Origin: an uncultured Oscillospiraceae bacterium
GTDB lineage: Bacteria; Bacillota; Clostridia; Oscillospirales; Oscillospiraceae
DNA: 19,623 nt
Direction of reading: 5' to 3'
Assembly: GCA_900769995.1 (NCBI GenBank)
Contig: CAAGIT010000146.1
Location: 1 to 19,623, forward strand
Part shown: piece by piece, positions 7,496 through 14,235 of the stretch
Numbering within the stretch: the stretch's first letter is position 1
Layout of the letters: each line of letters starts with the position of its first letter
Program-made: the position numbers and the translations under genes
Notes under the pieces: model-generated
The model's database searches: none
What the model saw: only the letters and a program-made list of their open reading frames with translations
Told to the model about the DNA's origin: nothing

Positions 7496-7524
7496 ATGAT
7501 ACAATATCCAAGCAAGAAAAGCAA
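7496..7524 (-). promoter_or_regulatory. Sigma-A promoter of the radical SAM gene
   Basis: On the minus strand, TTGCTT (7519-7524) and TATCAT (7496-7501) have a 17-bp spacer. The -35 element sits 5 bp from the edge of repeat copy 2. Confidence 0.6.
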
Positions 7525-7528
7525 CATT

Positions 7529-7688
7529 GGAAACTCTGAATAAATAGAGCTGCGGCTGTCAGCGGGTCTTTTGCCCCAACTTTTCGGTTTGAAAATCTTG
7601 AAATACACAAAGTATTCCTGCGATTTTCAACCTCAATTTGGAACAAAATCCCTCACTGACCGTCCTTGCCGATTTATCCAGAGCTTCC
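7529..7688 (+). repeat. Palindromic intergenic repeat, copy 2 (MITE-like)
   Basis: This is the longest copy (160 bp), with termini GGAAACTCTGAATAAAT (7529-7545) and the complement of GGAAGCTCTGGATAAAT (7672-7688). It carries the central hairpin around AATACACAAAGTATTCC that copy 1 also has and copy 3 lacks. The two halves are largely complementary, so both strands can fold into a long hairpin. It fills the gap between the divergent radical SAM and rlmD genes and ends 11 bp before a parS site. Confidence 0.88.
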
Positions 7689-7699
7689 TGAAAAAGGAA

Positions 7700-7715
7700 T
7701 GTTTCACGTGAAACA
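7700..7715. promoter_or_regulatory. parS: parS site 2 at the start of rlmD
   Basis: The 16-bp sequence is identical to the site at 5883-5898 and to the parS consensus. It abuts an ATG at 7716 and lies 12 bp before the probable rlmD start, so it occupies the leader of that gene. Unlike site 1, it has no extended palindrome. Confidence 0.9.
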
Positions 7716-7727
7716 ATGGGTTTTGCT

Positions 7728-9077
7728 ATGAAGAAAAATGAAATCTATCGCGCGGCGGTCAGCGGCTTTACCAGCGAGGGCCTGGGCGTTTGCCGCGTAG
7801 ACGGCTGCGCCGTGTTTGTACCGAATGCCGTGCCCGATGAGGAATACGAAATCCGCATCACGCACGTCGGAAAAACCGCCGCCCACGGAAAAATCGAGAA
7901 AATTCTGCGCCGTTCCGATGATCGAGTGAACCGTCTTTGCCCGTACGCAAAGCAATGCGGCGGCTGCGATTTTTGGCATATGACCTATGAAGCGGAGCAG
8001 AGGATCAAGGCACAGCGTGTATTGGACGCACTGAACCGCCTCGGCGGTCAGAGCTTGCAGCATATTTCTATCACCGGCGCACCGACCTGCGAGGGTTATC
8101 GCAACAAGGCGCAGTATCCTGTCGCACCCGAAAAATCCACGCTGAAGGCAGGTTTTTTCAAAAAAGGGACACATGAAGTCATTCCCGTTGACCGCTGTCT
8201 GATCCAGCCGGCCTGTGCCGATGCAGCAAAGAATGCGGTTTTGGCGTGGGCAAAGGAAGTACGCGTTGCGCCCTATGACGAAACCACGCACAAAGGGCTT
8301 CTGCGGCACATTTTTGTCCGAAATGCCGAAGCGACCGGACAGGTTTTGGTCTGTCTGGTGCTCTCGGAAGACCGTGTCCCGAAGAAAGAGCGTTTGCTTG
8401 CACTGCTGAAGGAGCGTGTAGAGGGCTTGGCGTCTGTCGCAGTCAATATCCAACCAAAACGAGGAAACGCAGTTCTGGGCGATGTGACAAGGGTTCTCTG
8501 GGGCGCGGAGGCGATTGAGGATATTTTGTGCGGCCTGCGGTTCCGCATTTCTCCGCGGTCGTTCTATCAGGTGAACCGCAGACAGGCGGAAAAGCTCTAT
8601 GAAAAGGCTTTGGAGCTGGCAGAGCTGCACGGAACGGAAACGGTGCTCGACCTCTATTGCGGCACGGGTACGATCACGCTCTGCCTCGCAAAGCAGGCAA
8701 AAACCGCCATCGGTGTAGAGGTGATTGACGCAGCGATTGACGATGCCAAGCAAAATGCCGAGAGAAACGGTATTGAAAACGCCCGATTTTTCTGTGCCGA
8801 TGCCGGAGAAGCGGCAAAACAGCTCGCCGAAGAAGGCACCAAGCCCGAGGTCATCGTCGTTGACCCGCCGAGAAAGGGCCTGTCCGCCGATGTAATCGAC
8901 GCGATTGCGGAGATGTCGCCCGAACGGGTCGTTTACGTGTCCTGCGATCCTGCGACCCTCGCACGGGATGTCAAGCTCCTGACCGAGCGCGGCTATGCCC
9001 TAAAGCACGCAGAAGCCTTCGATTTGTTTCCAAGATGCAGCCATGTGGAGACAGTCGTATTGCTGTCTCGGAAATAG
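7728..9077 (+). CDS. rlmD: 23S rRNA (uracil-C5)-methyltransferase, RlmD/RlmCD family
   Basis: The enzyme uses SAM to methylate C5 of a uridine in 23S rRNA; Gram-positive members may modify both U747 and U1939. An N-terminal TRAM-like domain is followed by the iron-sulfur motif CPYAKQCGGC. The SAM-binding motif is DLYCGTGTI, followed by DPPRKGLS and the catalytic-cysteine motif YVSCDPATLARD. About 449 residues is normal. Two starts are possible, 7716 and 7728; neither has a good Shine-Dalgarno sequence, and 7728 (MKKNEIY) is preferred because 7716 touches the parS site. It is the only clear complete plus-strand gene here and ends at the terminator at 9167-9208. Confidence 0.93.
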   Translation: MKKNEIYRAAVSGFTSEGLGVCRVDGCAVFVPNAVPDEEYEIRITHVGKTAAHGKIEKILRRSDDRVNRLCPYAKQCGGCDFWHMTYEAEQRIKAQRVLDALNRLGGQSLQHISITGAPTCEGYRNKAQYPVAPEKSTLKAGFFKKGTHEVIPVDRCLIQPACADAAKNAVLAWAKEVRVAPYDETTHKGLLRHIFVRNAEATGQVLVCLVLSEDRVPKKERLLALLKERVEGLASVAVNIQPKRGNAVLGDVTRVLWGAEAIEDILCGLRFRISPRSFYQVNRRQAEKLYEKALELAELHGTETVLDLYCGTGTITLCLAKQAKTAIGVEVIDAAIDDAKQNAERNGIENARFFCADAGEAAKQLAEEGTKPEVIVVDPPRKGLSADVIDAIAEMSPERVVYVSCDPATLARDVKLLTERGYALKHAEAFDLFPRCSHVETVVLLSRK

Positions 9078-9098
9078 AGAGCAAAAGGAGATAGAAGA

Positions 9099-9143
9099 AT
9101 GCGAACGGAAAAGGATATGTATTTACCCAATTGGGTAGTATGA
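9099..9143 (+). pseudogene. Severed gene start, possibly an aminoglycoside 6-adenylyltransferase
   Basis: A strong AAAGGAG (9084-9090) lies 8 nt before an ATG. The frame reads MRTEKDMY and then LPNWVV before a stop at codon 15. The first eight residues resemble the usual start of ANT(6)/AadE-type nucleotidyltransferases (MRTEKEMY...), after which similarity ends abruptly. A good ribosome binding site with no gene behind it suggests a deletion remnant. The family assignment rests on eight residues and is tentative. Confidence 0.35.
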
Positions 9144-9166
9144 CTTATGTGAGCGCACTAAATTTT

Positions 9167-9208
9167 ACAGCCCTGAGAAGTTTGGATTTCTCAGGGCTGT
9201 CTATATTT
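9167..9208 (+). terminator. Strong intrinsic terminator after rlmD
   Basis: Perfect 13-bp arms (9167-9179 and 9188-9200) around an 8-nt loop are followed by CTATATTTT. It ends the rlmD transcript, including the 15-codon remnant. On the minus strand the hairpin is followed by AAAATTT, so it is mainly a plus-strand terminator. Confidence 0.85.
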
Positions 9209-9248
9209 TGTGGTACATATTTCCCTCAATTTGTGCTTTGCGTTACAA

Positions 9249-9399
9249 TCGACATTCCAATCATTCTTCGATACAATGACAACACCAAAGCAACGGAGGA
9301 CTGGCCTTGGACACAAACGATCGGCTCTTTACAATGCAGAGGGCAATCCCGGCGGAATATTTGCACCAAAGTTTATTGCAATTTCAGTACAGGGGATAA
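9249..9399 (+). pseudogene. Promoter, ribosome binding site and 30-codon stub of an unknown gene
   Basis: TCGACA (9249-9254) and TACAAT (9272-9277) with a 17-bp spacer form a good promoter. GGAGGA (9295-9300) lies 6 nt before a TTG start at 9307. The frame reads (M)DTNDRLFTMQRAIPAEYLHQ and runs on to a stop at 9397-9399. The last nine codons are antisense to the 3' end of bioY. The initiation signals are good but the body is missing, so this looks like a gene cut off where the bioY module begins. The product is not recognised. A real short peptide is an alternative. Confidence 0.35.
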
Positions 9400-9936
9400 G
9401 CGCCGTGCCAAAGTCAACGCCAGTCCCAGCTTCACCAGGTCAGGAATGATAAACGGAATGACGCACCAGGCAAGAACCGTTGCAAGGCCCACGGCTCCAT
9501 TTGCCTGGGCGTAGACCACCATAAACCATGCAGTTCCAAAAGCGTAACACACAGCTAAGCCAATCACCATGGCGAGGATTTCTGCCCACAGTTTATTTCT
9601 CAAGAAATGAACGATCAGCCAGTAGACCAGCCCCATGAAAACAAAACCAATGATATATCCTCCTGTGCTTCCAAGGAGAATACCGATTCCGGAAGTAAAC
9701 TGCGCAAATACCGGGATACCAACCGCTCCAAGCAATGCATATATGATAATCGCCAATGTCCCGCGCTTGCCGCCCAAAGTTGACAACACGAAAAATACAG
9801 CGAAAGTCTGCATGGTAAACGGTACAGTCATGGGTATGCTGATCCATGAGCATATTGAAATCAGAACCGCTCCCAATGCGATGTATGCCAAGTCAATCGT
9901 CCTATGCTTTTTCTTCATTTCTTTTGTGTTATTCAT
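9373..9936 (-). CDS. bioY: Biotin transporter substrate-binding subunit BioY
   Basis: BioY is the membrane S-component of ECF-type biotin transporters; it captures biotin and works with shared EcfA/EcfT subunits encoded elsewhere. The 187-residue protein is very hydrophobic with about six membrane helices. It carries family segments such as ISIPMTVPFTMQTFAVF, the LGGKRGTLA segment, the YALLGAVGIPVFA segment and GSTGGYIIGF. The ATG has GGAGG 6 nt upstream and overlaps the end of the DUF1284 gene by 8 bp, so the two are coupled. The operon promoter contains a BirA box, which predicts repression when biotin is plentiful. No biotin synthesis genes are in the window. Confidence 0.96.
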   Translation of the reverse strand: MNNTKEMKKKHRTIDLAYIALGAVLISICSWISIPMTVPFTMQTFAVFFVLSTLGGKRGTLAIIIYALLGAVGIPVFAQFTSGIGILLGSTGGYIIGFVFMGLVYWLIVHFLRNKLWAEILAMVIGLAVCYAFGTAWFMVVYAQANGAVGLATVLAWCVIPFIIPDLVKLGLALTLARRLSPVLKLQ

Positions 9937-10315
9937 AGCAAACCTCCGTGCTCATGCAAAGCTCAAACCATTGGCAGCAGGCGCAAATATTATGAAATTC
10001 CTCAGTTTCAAAAATCCGTGTCCGTGCTTTGCCAGCAGCTTTTGCCCACGGAACATTTTCCCCGTATGCAAGGCCGCAGATACGAAGGACAGCACTGTCC
10101 ATGAAAGCCACTTTTTCAAGTGAAGCACAGACACCGCCGATATGCTTCGGACACATTTTGCAAAGCTCGTCACACCCATGGGCAACGGTAATTGAGGTGT
10201 TGGGATTCTCTCTTAGCTCCAAGACAAGAGCATTCATGTGTGCGGTAAAGTCCGCATCATATCCATGACCCGTGAATTTCTGAATACAAAGCAGATGGTG
10301 CGGTCTTAAATTCAT
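9929..10315 (-). CDS. Cysteine-rich DUF1284 family protein
   Basis: The 128-residue soluble protein matches the DUF1284 (COG3543) type: a conserved start NLRPHHLLCIQKF, then many cysteines, including CDELCKMC (a CX3CX2C spacing at 48-55), Cys63, Cys80 and CACC at 111-114. This suggests metal or iron-sulfur binding, but no function is established to my knowledge. The start is the ATG at 10315. A GTG 19 codons upstream is rejected because it overlaps the -10 element of the promoter. The gene is first in a two-gene operon with bioY under BirA-type control, so a biotin-related role can be proposed from context only. Confidence 0.85.
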   Translation of the reverse strand: MNLRPHHLLCIQKFTGHGYDADFTAHMNALVLELRENPNTSITVAHGCDELCKMCPKHIGGVCASLEKVAFMDSAVLRICGLAYGENVPWAKAAGKARTRIFETEEFHNICACCQWFELCMSTEVCYE

Positions 10316-10362
10316 TTTCAAGCCTCTTTTGACTGTAACTGTTTCATCCTTTTCGCGACAAT

Positions 10363-10391
10363 AAGATAGCACAAAACCGTCTGATTGTCAA
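10363..10391 (-). promoter_or_regulatory. Sigma-A promoter of the DUF1284-bioY operon
   Basis: On the minus strand, a perfect TTGACA (10386-10391) and TATCTT (10363-10368) have a 17-bp spacer. The -35 element lies inside one half-site of the BirA box, an arrangement expected for repression. Confidence 0.8.
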
Positions 10392-10426
10392 CCTACTGTT
10401 AATAATAGGTTAACAATCAGACGGTT
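10375..10426. promoter_or_regulatory. BirA box inside a 52-bp dyad; possible birA terminator
   Basis: TTGTCAACC (10385-10393), 14 bp, and GGTTAACAA (10408-10416) match the BirA operator pattern TTGTwAACC-N14/15-GGTTwACAA with one mismatch. The symmetry extends well beyond the box, giving 21-bp arms (10375-10395 and 10406-10426) with a single mismatch and a 10-nt loop. Read from birA, the hairpin is followed by TTTTG, so it may also end the birA transcript. The link between BirA and this site is inferred from consensus and from birA lying next to it. Confidence 0.85.
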
Positions 10427-10454
10427 CACAATCAGTGATTGGTACCGATCTGCT

Positions 10455-11429
10455 TCAAATACGGATTTCACCGGAAAACAGGGGAATGATTTCACCATTT
10501 TCATTTTTAACGATCAAATGTCCAGCAGAATCAACATCTATCGCAGTCGCCCTAAATTCCATCTGATTTTGAATTACGGTTATTTCCTTCCCCAACATCA
10601 TAAGTCTTTTTTTATACTTCTCAAAAATCTCTGATTCGTTCGGAGAAGTCTCCAAGCCTAAAATCCTGTTTATGATTTCCGCCGATAGTTTATTTCTCAC
10701 GCCGGGCATCTTTTCCTCCGGAAAAAGGGAGGTCGCTATGGATTGCAGGTCATCCGGAAAATCCTCTGTGCGTGTATAAACATTGATCCCAATGCCAAGA
10801 ACAATCCAGTCTATGCCACCGCTTTCAAAATCAGTTACAGCTTCCGTTAAAATCCCGCATACTTTTTTCCCATCCATGAAAATATCGTTGACCCATTTGA
10901 TTTTCGGCGCTTTTTCTGAAATACTTTCTATCGCTTCGCAGACCGCTACCGCGGCAAAAGCAGTAACAGCGGTTGGATTTTCAAGGCACAATTCTTCGGG
11001 GCGTAAAATAATGCTCATATATAAGCCGCCCGATGGTGAAAAGAAATGGCGCGAATTCCTGCCCCTGCCCATGATTTGACAGTCAGAAATAACGATGGTA
11101 CCATGCGCAGCACCTGCGACAGCCATTTCTTTCGCAGTTGTATTCGTGGATTCCAAGGATTTGAATATCTGAATTTTACTGGCATAAGGCTGACTTTTTT
11201 CAGACAGAAACGGCTTTATCCCCGGTATCGAAACGATGTCATTTCCCTCAGAAAGACAGTATCCTTTATTCGTGACAGCATCGATATGATATCCGTCCTT
11301 TTGAAGCTCTTTTACAGCTTTCCATACAGCATTTCTGGAAATGCCGCATATTCCGGCAAGCTGCTCGCCGGATATGCTCTCTCCTCTGTGCTGCTCAAGC
11401 AGCTCCAATATGCGGATTTTTGTGCTCAT
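10455..11429 (-). CDS. birA: Biotin-protein ligase and biotin repressor BirA
   Basis: BirA makes biotinyl-AMP, transfers biotin to carboxylase carrier domains and, in this bifunctional type, represses biotin genes. The 324-residue protein has an N-terminal HTH (residues 1-60, GISRNAVWKAVKELQKDGY), the catalytic domain with SLESTNTTAKEMA and GRGRNSRHFFSP (biotinyl-AMP binding loop), KIKWVNDIF, and a small C-terminal SH3-like domain. The chosen ATG at 11429 begins MSTKIRILELL, the usual start of the HTH. A longer in-frame reading of 51 extra codons crosses aspartokinase remnants and is rejected. A probable extended -10 element is at 11457-11462. Its likely operator (10385-10416) is directly downstream. 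Confidence 0.95.
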   Translation of the reverse strand: MSTKIRILELLEQHRGESISGEQLAGICGISRNAVWKAVKELQKDGYHIDAVTNKGYCLSEGNDIVSIPGIKPFLSEKSQPYASKIQIFKSLESTNTTAKEMAVAGAAHGTIVISDCQIMGRGRNSRHFFSPSGGLYMSIILRPEELCLENPTAVTAFAAVAVCEAIESISEKAPKIKWVNDIFMDGKKVCGILTEAVTDFESGGIDWIVLGIGINVYTRTEDFPDDLQSIATSLFPEEKMPGVRNKLSAEIINRILGLETSPNESEIFEKYKKRLMMLGKEITVIQNQMEFRATAIDVDSAGHLIVKNENGEIIPLFSGEIRI

Positions 11430-11456
11430 TTTGTTTTCACCATCCGGACTTTGAAC

Positions 11457-11465
11457 ATTATCACA
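11457..11465 (-). promoter_or_regulatory. Extended -10 element for birA
   Basis: TGTGATAAT on the minus strand fits an extended -10 (TGnGATAAT), about 28 bp upstream of the birA start. No good -35 hexamer is visible at 17 bp. Confidence 0.35.
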
Positions 11466-11482
11466 CACAATGCTATCGCCGT

Positions 11483-11511
11483 TTGACGAAAGCGGCATAT
11501 TGTGATACAAT
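11483..11511 (+). promoter_or_regulatory. Plus-strand promoter facing the aspartokinase remnant
   Basis: TTGACG (11483-11488) and TACAAT (11506-11511) with a 17-bp spacer read rightwards. No plus-strand gene follows, so transcription would run antisense into the remnant and the decarboxylase gene. The -10 overlaps a small ATTGT/ACAAT dyad. It may be fortuitous. Confidence 0.35.
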
Positions 11512-11526
11512 GCAGGAATTGAAGGT

Positions 11527-11723
11527 TCAACTTCTTGTCTTGGTGCGGGCAGACAAATATTCTCCGCAGGAGGCCATATCATCGGCGTTGTGCGGTTCGT
11601 TTTTCATCTCCGCATAATCCGAGATTCAAATCGATACCAAGTGATTTCCTCAAAACGCTCCTCAATGAGGCAGATTCGCTGTGCGTCTGCCAAAGACGTG
11701 CCGCCAAACCTGGCAGTAATCAT
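11527..11723 (-). pseudogene. Decayed aspartokinase at the end of the polyamine operon
   Basis: An ATG at 11723 overlaps the decarboxylase stop codon as ATGA and opens a frame reading MITARFGGTSLADAQRI, the N-terminal phosphate-binding motif of aspartokinases. It stops after 39 codons (11604-11606). A second piece in another frame (11527-11589) reads NADDMASCGEYLSAR, which resembles the conserved (S/C)xGE(Y/L)LSA segment found about 100 residues further on in intact enzymes. The gene has therefore suffered an internal deletion and frameshift and has lost its C-terminal part. Aspartokinase makes the precursor of aspartate semialdehyde, the co-substrate of the dehydrogenase two genes upstream, which supports the assignment. 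Confidence 0.7.
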
Positions 11724-12946
11724 ATTTTTCTCACTTTTTTCTTATCGCCCAACCGCATTTTGAAGTCTTGGTAGCCAAAATGGCAGATGGATTCCAGTGA
11801 ACCGTCTTGACGCAGCACCCAGATATCCGGCAGAGGCATACCATTAAATGTGTTATTCTTACAGGTGGTATAAATTGCCATATCTCCAAACACCAACCGA
11901 GCGCCTTCGGCCAGAGGTGCATCAAAGCTGTAGTCGCCGATGACATCGCCGGACAGGCAGGTGGGACCGCCCAAACGATAGGGATAAGCCTTCTCTCCTG
12001 CTTCCCCCGCACCGAACAACGGCGGGCGGTAGGGCATTTCCAGCACGTCCGGGGTATGGCAGGCGGCGCTCATGTCAAGGATTGCCAGATTGGTTTCCCC
12101 GTTCACAGGCAGATCCAGAACGGAAGTCACCAGATACCCTGCGTTCAGGGCACAGGCTTCGCCAGGTTCCAGATAAACTTCCACATTCCAGAGTTCCTGT
12201 GCTCTGCAAATGCAGCGTTGCAGTCTGGGAATATCATAGTCGGGACGGGTGATATGGTGTCCGCCACCAAAGTTCAGCCACTGCATCTTCGGCAGAATAT
12301 CCCCAAATTTTTCTTCCACTGCATCCAATGTGGTTTCCAGCGCGTCGGAATCCTGTTCGCACAGAGTGTGAAAATGCAGGCCGTCCAGCAGGGAAACCAA
12401 GTCTTCCGTCATGTGGGCATCCCACTGTGCCCGGGTGGTGCCCAGACGGCTGCCGGGAGTACAAGGATCGTAGATCTCGTGACCCTCCTGGGTGGAGCAC
12501 TCCGGGTTAATTCGCAGGCCCACGCTCTTTCCGGCGGCTTTCGCCCGGGAACCGAACAGTTTTAGCTGCCGGGGCGAGTTGAACACAATGTGGTCGGCGT
12601 ATTGCAGCAGTTCCTCAAAGTCCTGCTCCCGATAAGCGGCGCAGAACACATGGACTTCCTTCCCGGGCATTTCCTCCGCACCCAGCCGGGCTTCATACAG
12701 CCCGCTGGCTTCCGTACCGGCAAGGAAGGGCGCCAGAACGGGGTAGAGGTTGAAATTGGAGAAAGCCTTCTGTGCAAGCAAAAACTTTGCACCGGTGTGC
12801 TCCGCCACAGATGCCAGAATCTCGCCGTTGCGCTTGAGCCGGGCCTCATCCAGAATGTAGGAAGGGGTGGGAACCGAAGCGAACAGCTTCGCCGGATCTC
12901 TCCCTTCCAAAGACAGGAAGGGAGGGCGTTTGTCTACAGCAGCCAT
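11720..12946 (-). CDS. nspC: Carboxy(nor)spermidine decarboxylase
   Basis: This PLP enzyme of the alanine-racemase fold (Fold III, related to diaminopimelate and ornithine decarboxylases) removes the carboxylate from carboxyspermidine or carboxynorspermidine to give the polyamine. The 408-residue protein starts with TPSYILDEARLKRN. The probable PLP lysine is Lys60 (KFLLAQKAFS), and the phosphate-binding glycine stretch is NFGGGHHITRPDY. The catalytic cysteine region near the C-terminus is GPTCLSGDVIGDY. The ATG shares its A with the TGA of the dehydrogenase (TGATG), showing tight coupling. Whether the substrate is the spermidine, norspermidine or aminopropylagmatine carboxy-form cannot be read from sequence by eye. 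Confidence 0.93.
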   Translation of the reverse strand: MAAVDKRPPFLSLEGRDPAKLFASVPTPSYILDEARLKRNGEILASVAEHTGAKFLLAQKAFSNFNLYPVLAPFLAGTEASGLYEARLGAEEMPGKEVHVFCAAYREQDFEELLQYADHIVFNSPRQLKLFGSRAKAAGKSVGLRINPECSTQEGHEIYDPCTPGSRLGTTRAQWDAHMTEDLVSLLDGLHFHTLCEQDSDALETTLDAVEEKFGDILPKMQWLNFGGGHHITRPDYDIPRLQRCICRAQELWNVEVYLEPGEACALNAGYLVTSVLDLPVNGETNLAILDMSAACHTPDVLEMPYRPPLFGAGEAGEKAYPYRLGGPTCLSGDVIGDYSFDAPLAEGARLVFGDMAIYTTCKNNTFNGMPLPDIWVLRQDGSLESICHFGYQDFKMRLGDKKKVRKI

Positions 12947-14205
12947 CAGTCAACCGGCACCGGGTTGTGGGACTCGCTGCGGGGCAGGCCGTACTTGTCG
13001 AGGGCGTCCAGGAAGGGATCGGGATCGAACTCCTCCACGGTGTGTACGCCCACGGTATTCCACTTGCCGGTGAGCAGCATCATTGCACCGCACATGGCAG
13101 GTACGCCGGTGGTGTAGCTGATGGCCTGAGAGCCCACCTCGCGGTAGCATTCCTGATGGTCACAGACGTTGTAGATGTAGTAGGTCTTGTCCTGACCATC
13201 CTTCTTACCGGTGAAGATGCAGCCGATGTTGGTCTTGCCGTGGGTCCGGGGGCCGAGGCTGGCGGGGTCGGGCAGCAGTGCCTTCAGGAACTGGATGGGT
13301 ACAATTTCCTTGCCCTCAAAGCTGATGGGGGTGGTGGACAGCATACCCACATTCTCCAGACACTTCATGTGGGTCAGATAGCTCTGACCGAAGGTCATGA
13401 AGAAGCGGATGCGCCGGACTTCGGGGATATTCTGAGCGATGGACTCGATCTCCTCGTGATGCAGGAGGTACATATCCTTCCGGCCCACCTGATCGAAGTT
13501 GTACTCCCGCTTGATGGACATGGCAGGAATCTCCACCCAGTGGCCGTCCTCCCAATAGGAGCCGGGAGCAGAAACCTCCCGGAGGTTGATTTCGGGATTA
13601 AAATTGGTGGCGAAGGGATAGCCGTGGTCGCCGCCGTTGCAGTCCAGAATGTCGATGGTTTCGATGGTGTCGAACTCGTGCTTCTTGGCGTAGGCGCAGT
13701 AGGCCTGGGTCACGCCGGGGTCAAAGCCGCAGCCCAGCAGGGCCACGAGGCCCGCATCCTCGAACTTCTTGCGGTAGGCCCACTGCCAGCTGTAGTCGAA
13801 GTAGGCGGAGAAACCGGCCTCCTTGCAGCGTTTTTCATAGATGGCCCGCCACTCGGGGTCATCGGTGTTCTCCGGTTCGTAGTTGGCGGTGTCCATGTAG
13901 TTGACGCGGCAAGCAAGGCAGGCATCCATAATGGTCAGATCCTGATAGGGCAGGGCGATGTTCATGACCAGATCGGGCTTGTAGCTGTTGATCAGGGTAA
14001 CCAGTTCGTCCACGTTGTCCGCGTTCACCTGCGCGGTGGTGATTTTTGTAGCAGTCTTGGGAGCCAGTTTTGCAGCCAGCTCGTCACACTTGGACTTAGT
14101 GCGGCTGGCGATGCACAGCTCCGTAAAAACTTCGCTGACCTGGCAGCACTTGGAAATGGCGACGGAGGCCACACCGCCGCAGCCGATGACTAAAACTCTG
14201 CTCAT
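12946..14205 (-). CDS. Carboxy(nor)spermidine dehydrogenase (saccharopine dehydrogenase family)
   Basis: The enzyme reductively condenses aspartate semialdehyde with a diamine (putrescine, diaminopropane or possibly agmatine) using NAD(P)H. The 419-residue protein opens with a Rossmann motif VLVIGCGGVAS and continues with ASRTKSKCDEL, typical of saccharopine dehydrogenase-like folds. It includes the family segments GFDPGVTQAYCAYA and DYSWQWAYR. The start is the ATG at 14205, with GGAGG 8 nt upstream; a TTG five codons earlier overlaps that ribosome binding site. It is followed directly by the decarboxylase gene, the diagnostic pair for the SAM-decarboxylase-independent spermidine route. It is separated from speB by repeat copy 3. 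Confidence 0.92.
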   Translation of the reverse strand: MSRVLVIGCGGVASVAISKCCQVSEVFTELCIASRTKSKCDELAAKLAPKTATKITTAQVNADNVDELVTLINSYKPDLVMNIALPYQDLTIMDACLACRVNYMDTANYEPENTDDPEWRAIYEKRCKEAGFSAYFDYSWQWAYRKKFEDAGLVALLGCGFDPGVTQAYCAYAKKHEFDTIETIDILDCNGGDHGYPFATNFNPEINLREVSAPGSYWEDGHWVEIPAMSIKREYNFDQVGRKDMYLLHHEEIESIAQNIPEVRRIRFFMTFGQSYLTHMKCLENVGMLSTTPISFEGKEIVPIQFLKALLPDPASLGPRTHGKTNIGCIFTGKKDGQDKTYYIYNVCDHQECYREVGSQAISYTTGVPAMCGAMMLLTGKWNTVGVHTVEEFDPDPFLDALDKYGLPRSESHNPVPVD

Positions 14206-14235
14206 ATTTCTTTCCTCCAAAATTTATTTCTTTAA

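Noticed and set aside
7465..7608. In-frame N-terminal extension of the radical SAM protein
   Set aside because: It would translate through repeat copy 2 and the promoter at 7496-7524; the ATG at 7467 has a proper ribosome binding site and matches the usual family start.
10316..10372. GTG start 19 codons upstream of the DUF1284 start
   Set aside because: It overlaps the -10 element, so it would lie at or before the transcription start.
11430..11582. 51-codon N-terminal extension of BirA
   Set aside because: It crosses the aspartokinase remnant and a probable birA promoter, whereas residue 52 begins exactly at the conserved HTH.
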